Shown here: one piece after another, positions 33,061 through 40,780 of the stretch | Numbering within the stretch: position 1 is the stretch's first letter | Layout: every line of letters begins with the position of its first letter | Assembly: GCA_028868695.1 (NCBI GenBank) | Contig: JAGWTZ010000002.1 | Location: 1 to 64,000 of the forward strand | Direction: 5' to 3' | DNA: 64,000 nt | DNA from: Alphaproteobacteria bacterium | GTDB lineage: Bacteria > Pseudomonadota > Alphaproteobacteria > Rhizobiales > Aestuariivirgaceae | Notes under the pieces: model-generated | Databases searched by the model: none | Told to the model about the DNA's origin: nothing | The model's input: the letters and a program-made list of their open reading frames with translations, nothing else | Position numbers and translations under genes: made by a program

Positions 33061-34656
33061 ATGTCAGAATTTGAACACAAACTCGCTTCAGCCCAGCGGG
33101 CTGTTGGCCTGGGCAAGCTGTCCCGCCGCGATTTTATCCAGTTCACCATGGCTGCCGGCTTTACCCTTTCGGCATCGCAAGCCATGTTTGCCACCGCCGC
33201 CCGGGCGGCCCCCAAGAAGGGCGGCCACTTCAAGTCCGGCGTTGGCCACGGCCAGACCACCGACTCGCTTGATCCGGCAACCTGGTCCAACGGCTTCACC
33301 TTCCATTTCGGCCGCTCGCTGTTTGGCGCGCCGCTCTGCCAGGTGGGCGCCAAGAACGAAATCATCCCGCATGTCGCCGAAAGCATCGAGCCTTCGGATG
33401 GCGCGAAGAAGTGGGTGTTCAAGCTGCGCAAGGGCATCACCTTCCACGATGGCCGCACGCTGACTGCCGACGACGTGGTCAACACCATCAACTACCACAT
33501 CGGGCCGGACGCCAAGTCCCCCGCCAAGTCGGTGCTGGCTGGCGTTGACAGCTGCAAGGCCGACGGCAAGGACACGGTTGTGTTCACCCTGAAGTCCGGC
33601 AACGCCGACTTCCCGGTGCTGCTGACCGACTATCACCTTGGCATCTATCCCTCGAAGGATGGCAAGATCGACTTCGCCAAGGGCATCGGCGCTGGCCCCT
33701 ATGTGCTCAAGAGCTTTGAGCCGGGCGTCAAGCTGCAGGCCGAGCGCAACAAGAACTACTTCAAGGACACCTGGTTCGACTCGGTCGAAATGCTTTCGAT
33801 CGTTGACGTCGCGGCCCGCACCAACGCCTATCTCTCGGGCGAAGTGCACTACATCAACCGCGCCGACCTCAAGACCATCGACATGCTGAAGAACGCGCCG
33901 GACACCGAACTCTATAACGTTTCCGGTTCCGCGCACTATTCCGCCCCGATGCAGGTTGACCAGAAGCCCTTCGACAAGCTGGAAATCCGCCAGGCCCTGA
34001 AGTGGGCGATCAACCGCCAGGAAATCGTCGACAAGATCCTGTACGGCTACGGCTCGCCCGGCAATGACGTGCCGCTGTCTGGCGCCATCAAGTATGCGAT
34101 CAACCCTGAGCCGGTCTATACCTATGATCCGGACAAGGCCAAGTCGCTTCTCAAGAAGGCCGGCCTTGACGGCCTGAAGGTTGACCTCTCGGCTTCCGAC
34201 GCTGCCTTCGCCGGTGGTGTGGACGCTGCCCTCCTCATGGCCGAACACGCCAAGAAGGCCGGCATCGAGATCAACGTGATCCGCGAACCGAACGACAGCT
34301 ATTGGGACAACGTCTGGCTCAAGAAGCCCTGGTGCCTGTGCTATTGGGGCACCCGTCCGGCGGCCGACATGTTCCTGTCGATCTCGCTGGCTGCTGACGC
34401 TGCCTGGAACGATACCCACTGGAAGAACCCGCGCTTCAACGAGCTGCTGGTTGCTGCCCGTTCTGAACTGGATGAAAAGAAGCGTGCGGCCCAATATGCC
34501 GAAATGCTCCAGCTCGTCCACGATGATGGCGGCCAGATGGTTCTCGCCTTCAACAACTATGTCGGCGCCCTGTCCAACAAGATCGGCCATGGTTCCTTCA
34601 ACACCGACCTTGATGACGATGGCGGTTACAACTGGGAACGTTGGTGGATGGCCTAA
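33061..34656 (+). CDS. Family 5 (oligopeptide/dipeptide-type) ABC substrate-binding protein, Tat-exported, orphan
   Basis: A 531-residue periplasmic binding protein of the OppA/DppA class. The twin-arginine signal SRRDFIQ (about residues 21-27) and a hydrophobic stretch ending ATAARA predict Tat export of a folded protein. SBP_bac_5 landmarks are WVFKLRKGITFHDGRTLTADDVV (about 119-141), GIGAGPYVLKSFEPG and IRQALKWAINRQEIVDKILYGYG. No permease or ATPase gene is adjacent, so it must borrow a transporter encoded elsewhere. It has a strong ribosome binding site and its own terminator, so it looks monocistronic and well expressed. Confidence 0.92.
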   Translation: MSEFEHKLASAQRAVGLGKLSRRDFIQFTMAAGFTLSASQAMFATAARAAPKKGGHFKSGVGHGQTTDSLDPATWSNGFTFHFGRSLFGAPLCQVGAKNEIIPHVAESIEPSDGAKKWVFKLRKGITFHDGRTLTADDVVNTINYHIGPDAKSPAKSVLAGVDSCKADGKDTVVFTLKSGNADFPVLLTDYHLGIYPSKDGKIDFAKGIGAGPYVLKSFEPGVKLQAERNKNYFKDTWFDSVEMLSIVDVAARTNAYLSGEVHYINRADLKTIDMLKNAPDTELYNVSGSAHYSAPMQVDQKPFDKLEIRQALKWAINRQEIVDKILYGYGSPGNDVPLSGAIKYAINPEPVYTYDPDKAKSLLKKAGLDGLKVDLSASDAAFAGGVDAALLMAEHAKKAGIEINVIREPNDSYWDNVWLKKPWCLCYWGTRPAADMFLSISLAADAAWNDTHWKNPRFNELLVAARSELDEKKRAAQYAEMLQLVHDDGGQMVLAFNNYVGALSNKIGHGSFNTDLDDDGGYNWERWWMA

Positions 34657-34679
34657 GCGCCATAGCCGTGAACAAACAG

Positions 34680-34707
34680 AAACCCCGGTGGCAACACCGG
34701 GGTTTTT
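34680..34707 (+). terminator. Rho-independent terminator after the peptide-binding protein
   Basis: A perfect 11-bp stem (34680-34690 with 34695-34705), GCAA tetraloop, then a T run. It lies 23 bases after the stop. Confidence 0.94.
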
Positions 34708-34722
34708 CTTTATAGTGGCGCC

Positions 34723-35115
34723 ATGTACCGCTCGATCACCCGCAACATTGAAGTGACGGCCAAGCCGCAATTTCTCGAAGGCCAGTCCCAGCCGGAAGAC
34801 GGCAAGTTTGTCTGGGCCTACACCATCACCATCGCCAACCACGGGGCGGAAACGGTTCAGCTTCTCACCCGCCATTGGGTCATCACCGATGCGCTGGGCC
34901 ACCGTCAGGAAGTGCGCGGGCCTGGCGTGGTGGGCGAACAGCCGGTGCTGAAACCCAGTGACAGTTTCACCTATTCCTCTGGCTGCCCGCTGCCCACGCC
35001 GTCTGGCCTGATGGTAGGCACCTATGGGATGAAGACCATGGCGGGCGAGGTGTTTGACGTGGCCATTCCCGCCTTCTCCCTCGACAGCCAGTTTGACAGG
35101 CACAGCGTGAACTGA
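34723..35115 (+). CDS. apaG: ApaG domain protein
   Basis: A 130-residue fibronectin-III-like ApaG protein: [30 protein letters not shown], then [36 protein letters not shown]. ApaG has been linked to cobalt and magnesium tolerance in enterics, with no established biochemical role. The stop shares one base with the argE start (TGATG). Confidence 0.94.
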   Translation: MYRSITRNIEVTAKPQFLEGQSQPEDGKFVWAYTITIANHGAETVQLLTRHWVITDALGHRQEVRGPGVVGEQPVLKPSDSFTYSSGCPLPTPSGLMVGTYGMKTMAGEVFDVAIPAFSLDSQFDRHSVN

Positions 35116-36263
35116 TGCAGGGCCTTTCCACACAAGAGGTGCTGGCCAGGCTCATCGCCTTTGACACCACCACCCGCAACAGCAACCTGCCGCTCATCGC
35201 CTGGGTTGAATCCTATCTCGACTCATTCAACGTGCCCCACCTGCGGGTGGATTATGAGCCGGGCAAGACCAATCTCTACGCCACCATTGGCCCGGATGTG
35301 CCGGGCGGCATCGTGCTGTCCGGCCATACCGATGTGGTGCCGGTCGATGGGCAAGTCTGGCAAAGCAACCCCTTCATTCTGGCGGAGCGTGACGGGAAAT
35401 ATTTCGGCCGCGGCACGGCCGACATGAAAGGCTTCATCGCCGTGGCCCTCGCCCTGGTGCCTCGCCTCAAGGCGATGAACCTGAAAACACCGGTTCATCT
35501 GGCCTTGTCCTGCGATGAGGAAGTGGGCTGCAAGGGTGTCCGCCCCTTGGTGGCGCACATGCGCGATCACCTGAAGCGCCCGCGCGCCGTGTTTGTGGGC
35601 GAGCCCACGTCGATGAAAGTGGTCAACGGCCACAAAAGCGCCGTGACCTTTTCAACCGAAGTGAAAGGTCATGAGGCGCATTCCAGCCTCACCCACCAGG
35701 GCGTGAACGCCATCATGGTGGCAGGTGAGGTGATCAGCGAGATCAACACGCTGCGCAAGGAACTGATCGCGGTGGGCGATCCCTCAGGCCGCTTTGACCC
35801 GCCCTATTCCACCATTCATGTGGGCGTGATTTCCGGCGGCACCGCCAAGAACATCATTCCGCGGCGCTGCGATTTCCAATGGGAAACCCGCTTGCTCCCC
35901 ACCGCAGACCGGGATTTCGTGCCCGCCCGCCTGGAAGCGCTGCGCCTGCGGCTGGAGCCGGGGATGAAGGCCGTCGCCGAGGATGTCGGCATCACCACCA
36001 CCAAGACCAATGAGGTGCCGGGCTTGCGGCCGGAGCCTGATTCCGTGGCCGAGAGCCTCGCGCTGCAGGCCACCGGCGCCAACGCCACCCACGCGGTCTC
36101 CTATTGCACCGAGGCCGGCCTATTCCAAACGATCGGCATCCCCGCCGTCATCTGCGGGCCGGGCAACATCGAACAGGCCCACAAGCCGGATGAATTCGTG
36201 GCGATCGAACAGCTTAAATTGTGTGAAGATTTTATTCTTCGCCTGGCGCGAAGCTGCACCTGA
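35115..36263 (+). CDS. argE: Acetylornithine deacetylase (M20 family)
   Basis: A 382-residue zinc metallohydrolase that releases ornithine from N-acetylornithine in arginine synthesis. Metal-site motifs are LSGHTDVVPVDG (His and Asp), GRGTADMKGF and the catalytic Glu pair in ALSCDEEVGCKG. The dimerisation domain (GHEAHSS... ISGGTAKNIIP) is intact. It is translationally linked to apaG. Other M20 amidohydrolases look alike, but the FDTTTRNSNLPLIAWVESYL N terminus fits ArgE best. Confidence 0.9.
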   Translation: MQGLSTQEVLARLIAFDTTTRNSNLPLIAWVESYLDSFNVPHLRVDYEPGKTNLYATIGPDVPGGIVLSGHTDVVPVDGQVWQSNPFILAERDGKYFGRGTADMKGFIAVALALVPRLKAMNLKTPVHLALSCDEEVGCKGVRPLVAHMRDHLKRPRAVFVGEPTSMKVVNGHKSAVTFSTEVKGHEAHSSLTHQGVNAIMVAGEVISEINTLRKELIAVGDPSGRFDPPYSTIHVGVISGGTAKNIIPRRCDFQWETRLLPTADRDFVPARLEALRLRLEPGMKAVAEDVGITTTKTNEVPGLRPEPDSVAESLALQATGANATHAVSYCTEAGLFQTIGIPAVICGPGNIEQAHKPDEFVAIEQLKLCEDFILRLARSCT

Positions 36264-36407
36264 AGCAGCGCACTGACAAAAGCCTGACACGCCAAAATCT
36301 ATTCCGGTGTTAACAAAAAACATTCCTCCGCATTGCTGCGGAATAGCATCGCGCCGGATTTGTAATTCCTGTGCAAGGCAATGTTCCTTGCCAATCAGGA
36401 GTGAAAA
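36264..36407 (+). promoter_or_regulatory. Structured 5' leader of the small repeat protein gene
   Basis: The 144-base gap contains two hairpins: CCGCA/TGCGG with flanking ATTCC/GGAAT (about 36323-36346), and GCAAGG/CCTTGC (36373-36378 and 36386-36391). The second ends just before the AGGAG ribosome binding site at 36397-36401. This could regulate translation or mRNA stability. Confidence 0.4.
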
Positions 36408-36665
36408 ATGAAATCCAAGATTCTCGCCGCCATGGCCGCCACGGCCTTGCTCGCCACCACAGCCTTCGCAGCCGCGCCGGCTGCCCCTGCCGATGAACTG
36501 GCCTGGGGCTATCAGCAGAAGCAGAATGGCGGCGGTTCGGGTGGCGGCTCGGGCGGCGGCGGCAGCAACTCTGGCGGCACCTCCACCAGCACCGGCACTT
36601 CGCTGGCCTGGGGCTATCAGCAAAAGCAGAAGGGCCAGAACGGCGGCTCCAGCAGCGGCGCGTAA
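36408..36665 (+). CDS. Small exported protein with a duplicated LAWGYQQKQ motif
   Basis: I know no family for this 85-residue protein. Residues 1-21 are a signal peptide with likely cleavage after AFA. The rest is Gly/Ser/Thr-rich low-complexity sequence holding two exact copies of LAWGYQQKQ (31-39 and 66-74), separated by a flexible Gly-Ser linker. There are no cysteines and no lipobox. AGGAG at ideal spacing and a clean signal sequence argue that it is translated. The mature form would be about 64 residues, disordered apart from the motifs. It is followed by a GC-rich inverted repeat and the convergent enolase gene. Confidence 0.78.
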   Translation: MKSKILAAMAATALLATTAFAAAPAAPADELAWGYQQKQNGGGSGGGSGGGGSNSGGTSTSTGTSLAWGYQQKQKGQNGGSSSGA

Positions 36666-36677
36666 ATCTTCACTGCG

Positions 36678-36706
36678 TAGGGGCGGGCGGGCCTCCGGCC
36701 CCCCGT
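36678..36706 (+). terminator. Possible GC-rich terminator after the small exported protein
   Basis: GGGCC-TCC-GGCCC with extra G/C pairs around it, followed by CGTTT. There is only a short T run, so the call is weak. Confidence 0.4.
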
Positions 36707-36723
36707 TTCGCACACAATGAGAG

Positions 36724-37827
36724 CTAGGCCTTCTCGGAAACCTGATAGGCCGATTTCTCCAGCCAGCCCGGATTGATTTCAACGCCCCAGCCCGGGGCAT
36801 CGCTGATGATGGCATGGCCATCTTCAATCCGGTAAGGCTTACCGCGGAACAAGCCATATTGCCAAGGATAGTAGTCGGCTTCCTCGATCGAGAATTCGAG
36901 ATACTTCCCCGCATTGGGAATGGCCTTGAGCAAATGCATCGTGCACATGGTCACCAGCGAGAGATTGGCGGCATGCGGCGTCACCGGCAGCCCGGCTGCC
37001 TCAGCCATCTTGCAGACAGTGAGTGTGCGGCTGATGCCGCCCAGATACATCACATCCGGCTGCACGATATCCACCGCGCGCATGCCGATCATTGTCTTCC
37101 AGGCCGTGAACTCGCAGTCCTGTTCCCCACCCGCCACATCAACGCTGAGCGCGTCTGCCACCTGCTTGGTCCACTCGAATTCCCAATAGGGGCATGGCTC
37201 CTCGAAATGGCCGATGCCATTGGCTTCCAGCATGCGGCCCACTTCGATGGCCTTCTTTGGTGAATAGCAGGAATTGCCGTCCACCAGCTTGTCGATGCCA
37301 TCGCCCAGGGCTTTCGCCACGTAAGGGATCACCTTTTCAGTGCGCCCAGGCCATTCGTCCTGGTCGCGGCCTGTCTCGACACCCACCCGCCACTTGAAGG
37401 CGTCAAAGCCCTTTTCATCGCGCAGCTTCAGGAAGCGCTTGGCCTCATCTTCCGGCGTGATGTCCCGCTTCATGGAAGAAGCATAGGCGCGCAGCTTGCC
37501 GGGCGAGCCGCCCAGCAGGGAAACAACGGGCTTGCCCGCCTGCTTGCCGCGCCAATCCCACACCGCTGTGTCCAGCCCCGTCATTGCACGGCGCAGATAA
37601 GAGCCGGGGAACTTGTGTTCCTTCTCATTGATCATCGCGAGGATGTCGTCGAGATCGGCAATGCCGCGGCCCAGCGCGTAGGGCGCCACCTGGCGGTGGA
37701 AAATCTCGCAGGTGATGTCGGCATTGTAGGTCGACACCTGGCCCCAGCCCTGAGAGCCATCTTCTGCCGTCAGCCGCGTGAAGCCGACAAAGCGGTTGCA
37801 GAAGGTTTCAAGCCTGATGATCTTCAT
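36724..37827 (-). CDS. Enolase superfamily (mandelate racemase/muconate lactonizing enzyme type)
   Basis: A 367-residue enolase-superfamily protein, probably an acid-sugar dehydratase or racemase. Metal ligands are likely in LVDGNSCYS (Asp), FEEPCPYWE (Glu) and VAGGEQDCE (Glu). The base candidates are Lys in DAFKWRVG and His in VTPHAANLS, as in the mandelate racemase group. Its start overlaps the inner-membrane permease gene by four bases, so it is the last gene of a five-gene transporter operon and probably acts on the imported compound. The exact substrate is unknown. Confidence 0.88.
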   Translation of the reverse strand: MKIIRLETFCNRFVGFTRLTAEDGSQGWGQVSTYNADITCEIFHRQVAPYALGRGIADLDDILAMINEKEHKFPGSYLRRAMTGLDTAVWDWRGKQAGKPVVSLLGGSPGKLRAYASSMKRDITPEDEAKRFLKLRDEKGFDAFKWRVGVETGRDQDEWPGRTEKVIPYVAKALGDGIDKLVDGNSCYSPKKAIEVGRMLEANGIGHFEEPCPYWEFEWTKQVADALSVDVAGGEQDCEFTAWKTMIGMRAVDIVQPDVMYLGGISRTLTVCKMAEAAGLPVTPHAANLSLVTMCTMHLLKAIPNAGKYLEFSIEEADYYPWQYGLFRGKPYRIEDGHAIISDAPGWGVEINPGWLEKSAYQVSEKA

Positions 37828-38624
37828 TCCAGATTCAATGCCGCCTGACGCGCCGCCTCGCGCCGCCGCATCACCTCATAGATGATCGCCCCGATGATGG
37901 TGAGGCTGATCATGATGGTGGCCAGCGCGTTGATGTCCGGCTTGATGCCGGAGCGCACCTTCGAGCCGATATAGACTGTCAACGTGTTGGAGGCGCCGCG
38001 CGTGAACTGCGTGGTGTTGAAGTTCTCGATGGATTGGAAGAAGGCCAGCACGGCGCCAGCCGCAATGGCGGGATAAAGATGCGGCAGCAAAATGCGGCGC
38101 AGCATCTGCGCATGGGTGGCGCCCAGGTCGAGCGCGGCTTCCTCCAACGCGCCATCAAAGCTTTGCAGCCGCGCCAGCACCATCAGCATAACATAGGCGG
38201 CAATGAAGCTCGATTGGCCCAGAACCGAAAGATGCAGCCCCGCCGGCACATTGAACTTGTACCAGAACAGCAGCGTGGAAATGCCGATCACCGCGCCGGG
38301 CGTCAGCACCGGGGCGATCATCACGCCATAAAGCAGCGCCTTGCTGCGGCCCGTGAGGCTGTTGACCAGAATGGCCCCCGCCGTGCCCAGCGGCACCGAC
38401 ACCAGAACAACAAATACAGCAACGACAAAGGTATTGCCCGTGTATTGCCAGATGTATTCGTCATTATAGAGCTTGGAGAACCACTGCAGCGTGAAGCCTT
38501 TCCACGGCATCGGCGAGGGAAAGGCCGAGTCATTGAACGCCGCCGCAGCCATCACCGCCAGCGGCACCAGCAGGTAGAACAGGAAAACGAAGGAGTAGAA
38601 GCGCAGGAAAAAGTGCTTGCCCAT
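37824..38624 (-). CDS. ABC transporter permease, PotC-like
   Basis: A 266-residue inner-membrane permease with about six membrane helices. The cytoplasmic coupling motif is EEAALDLGATHAQMLRRILLPHLYPAI (EAA loop). It resembles PotC and other second permeases of the spermidine/putrescine-type family. ATG 38624 gives the conserved MGKHFFLRFYSFVFLFYLLVPL start; an in-frame upstream start would overlap the partner permease stop. The stop overlaps the enolase gene. Confidence 0.9.
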   Translation of the reverse strand: MGKHFFLRFYSFVFLFYLLVPLAVMAAAAFNDSAFPSPMPWKGFTLQWFSKLYNDEYIWQYTGNTFVVAVFVVLVSVPLGTAGAILVNSLTGRSKALLYGVMIAPVLTPGAVIGISTLLFWYKFNVPAGLHLSVLGQSSFIAAYVMLMVLARLQSFDGALEEAALDLGATHAQMLRRILLPHLYPAIAAGAVLAFFQSIENFNTTQFTRGASNTLTVYIGSKVRSGIKPDINALATIMISLTIIGAIIYEVMRRREAARQAALNLE

Positions 38625-38637
38625 GTCCGTCAGCCCC

Positions 38638-39570
38638 TCACTTGGCAATGTCGGCAAGGCCGACCTTGAACAGGCGCATCATCAGTGTCACGAAGATCAC
38701 GCACACAATCAGCAGCAGGAAGGCATAGGCAGCGCCCGTGTTCCAATCCTGGCTTTCAAACATCCATTGCTGGATGATTTCCGTGAACCAGCGTGAAGAG
38801 GGCGAAGACACCAGCGTCGGCACGAGGATCGAGCCCACTGACAGCATGAACACCGTGACACAGCCCGAGGCGATGCCCGGCTTGGTGTGCGGCACGATCA
38901 CCCGCCAATGCGTCTGCCACCAATGCGCGCCCAAATCTTGCGCCGCCTCGATCTGGTTGGTGTCCAGCGACGTCATGGCGTTGTAGAGCGGGAAAAGCAT
39001 GAACAGGATATAGGCATAGTTGAGCCCGATGATCACGCCGGAATAGCCGCCAAGGCCCCATGTCCAATGGACAGGATCAGTGATGATGCCCAGCGATTGC
39101 AGGGTGATCGTCAATGGACCCTTATAAGCCAGGATGATGAACCAGGCGAAGGCGCGCAGCAATTCGCTCACCCACATGGGCACCACCAGCAGCAGCAGGA
39201 ATGTGGGCAGGCTCTTGGGCGAAATCACCTTCGCCATGTAATAGGCGATGGGGTAGCACAGCAGAAGCGACACGATCGTCGTCAGCCCGCTGTAGATGAT
39301 GGTGATCATGAACACCCAGAGGTGGATGGGCACGGTGATCTTGCCGCCGAGGAAATCAATCTCCGTGGGGTTGTGAAACACCGACATGTAGTTGTTGAAG
39401 GAATAGACATCCTTAGGCCCGCCCACATCCACCACAGGCAGATAGGGCCGGAAGCTTTGCTCAAAAAGGCCGAGATAGGGGAAGATCACCAGCGCCAGCA
39501 GCCAGAAGGCGGTGAGCGCCGCGGCCAGCAGGGTCAGCCCCGAGCCATAGCGGCGGAACAGTTCGCGCAT
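38638..39570 (-). CDS. ABC transporter permease, PotB-like
   Basis: A 310-residue permease, the first of the pair, with about six membrane segments. A sizeable periplasmic loop follows helix 1 (GLFEQSFRPYLPVVDVGGPKDVYSF). The EAA loop is QIEAAQDLGAHWWQTHWRVIVPHTKPGIASG. It forms a heterodimer with the downstream permease. It begins three bases after the ATPase gene ends. Confidence 0.9.
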   Translation of the reverse strand: MRELFRRYGSGLTLLAAALTAFWLLALVIFPYLGLFEQSFRPYLPVVDVGGPKDVYSFNNYMSVFHNPTEIDFLGGKITVPIHLWVFMITIIYSGLTTIVSLLLCYPIAYYMAKVISPKSLPTFLLLLVVPMWVSELLRAFAWFIILAYKGPLTITLQSLGIITDPVHWTWGLGGYSGVIIGLNYAYILFMLFPLYNAMTSLDTNQIEAAQDLGAHWWQTHWRVIVPHTKPGIASGCVTVFMLSVGSILVPTLVSSPSSRWFTEIIQQWMFESQDWNTGAAYAFLLLIVCVIFVTLMMRLFKVGLADIAK

Positions 39571-39573
39571 GGC

Positions 39574-40677
39574 TCACTCCTTCTCTTCGTAGGCGACGGC
39601 CTCGGAATCGAGCAGCACCAGCGCCTTGTCGGCATCGAAGGTGATGTTGGTGGCGGTGCCAGGCGGCGGCGGCGGGTTGGCCGGATCATTGCGCAATTCA
39701 GCGCTGCGGCGCTTGCCGGTCCTGTCGCGCATCAGGGCAACCGCAAAATTGCCCTCGAAGGAAACATCCTCCACCGTCACCGGCACGAAATTCGTGCTGG
39801 CCTTCGGCTTGGCCACGAAACCCACATGCTCGGGCCGCACATAGAGGCGGCACTTGGAATCCTTGGTCACACCTTCGCCAAGCGTGACGGCAAACTCACC
39901 CACATCGGTCTTGAACTTGCCTTCGCGGCCGCTGATCCCCGACAGCGTGCCGGAGAACTTGTTGTTCTCGCCCACGAAGGAAGCAACAAAGCCGTTCGAC
40001 GGCGTGTTGTAGATCTTCTGCGGAATATCAACCTGCTGGATCTGGCCGCGGCTCATCACTGCCACACGGTCCGACATGGCCAAGGCCTCGCCCTGGTCAT
40101 GGGTGATGTAGATGAAGGTGACGTTGGTGCGTTTCTGGATGGCGCGAAGCTCGGCGCGCATGTGCTGGCGCAGCTTGAGGTCAAGGGCGGAAAGCGGTTC
40201 GTCCAGCAGCATCAGCTGCGGCTCCACGGCAAGGGCGCGGGCGATGGCCACGCGCTGGCGCTGGCCACCGGAAAGCTGTGAAGGCAGCCGGTCGGCCACG
40301 CCCTCAAGCTCGACGAGCCTCAACAGCTCTTCCGCCTTGGCGCGCCGTGTGGCCTTGTCCACGCCGCGCACTTCAAGGCCAAAGGAAATGTTCTCCCAAA
40401 TCTTCATCAGCGGGAAAAGAGCGAGGTTCTGGAAGATCATCGCCGTGGGGCGCTTGTTGGGGCCGATGCCCCGCATGTCCTTGTCGCCGATCAGGACCTG
40501 GCCTTGGGTGGGCTCAATGAAGCCGGAAACCATGCGCAGGATGGTGGTCTTGCCGCAGCCCGAAGGCCCAAGAAATGAAAAGAACTCGCCTGGATTGATC
40601 TTGACCGATACGTTGTCCACCGCCCGGTATTTGTCGAAATCCATCGAAACACCGCGCAACTCCACACTTGCGGACAT
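39574..40677 (-). CDS. ABC transporter ATP-binding protein, PotA-like
   Basis: A 367-residue import ATPase. It has Walker A GPSGCGKTT, signature LSGGQRQRVAIARAL, Walker B LMLLDEPLSALD and the H-loop THDQGEALAMSDRV. A C-terminal TOBE/OB domain (about 245-350) is typical of the Pot/MalK class and may bind regulators. It is preceded by GAGGA, and a hairpin separates it from the binding-protein gene. Confidence 0.93.
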   Translation of the reverse strand: MSASVELRGVSMDFDKYRAVDNVSVKINPGEFFSFLGPSGCGKTTILRMVSGFIEPTQGQVLIGDKDMRGIGPNKRPTAMIFQNLALFPLMKIWENISFGLEVRGVDKATRRAKAEELLRLVELEGVADRLPSQLSGGQRQRVAIARALAVEPQLMLLDEPLSALDLKLRQHMRAELRAIQKRTNVTFIYITHDQGEALAMSDRVAVMSRGQIQQVDIPQKIYNTPSNGFVASFVGENNKFSGTLSGISGREGKFKTDVGEFAVTLGEGVTKDSKCRLYVRPEHVGFVAKPKASTNFVPVTVEDVSFEGNFAVALMRDRTGKRRSAELRNDPANPPPPPGTATNITFDADKALVLLDSEAVAYEEKE

Positions 40678-40732
40678 GAATCCTCGCCCCTGTAATTATG
40701 ACTGACTTGAAGTCTTGTTATTGATTGGAAAA

Positions 40733-40757
40733 TCCGGGCGGCACGGGGCCGCCCGGA
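40733..40757 (-). terminator. Intra-operon hairpin between binding-protein and ATPase genes
   Basis: On the minus strand a perfect 10-bp stem (40748-40757 with 40733-40742) and 5-base loop is followed by TTTT. Placed after the binding-protein gene, it may partly terminate transcription so that the binding protein is made in excess. Confidence 0.7.
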
Positions 40758-40780
40758 CTTCAATGGCATATGAAAGCGTA

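Noticed and set aside
33088-35133. Open frame of 681 codons on the minus strand opposite the peptide-binding protein and apaG
   Set aside because: It is the antisense shadow of well-supported genes with signal, domain and terminator evidence. It has no recognisable domain and arises from GC-rich codon bias.
36120-36914. 264-codon minus-strand frame across the argE end, the small repeat protein gene and the enolase end
   Set aside because: Low-complexity Ala/Gly/Arg sequence. It conflicts with the better supported small exported protein and the terminal parts of flanking genes.
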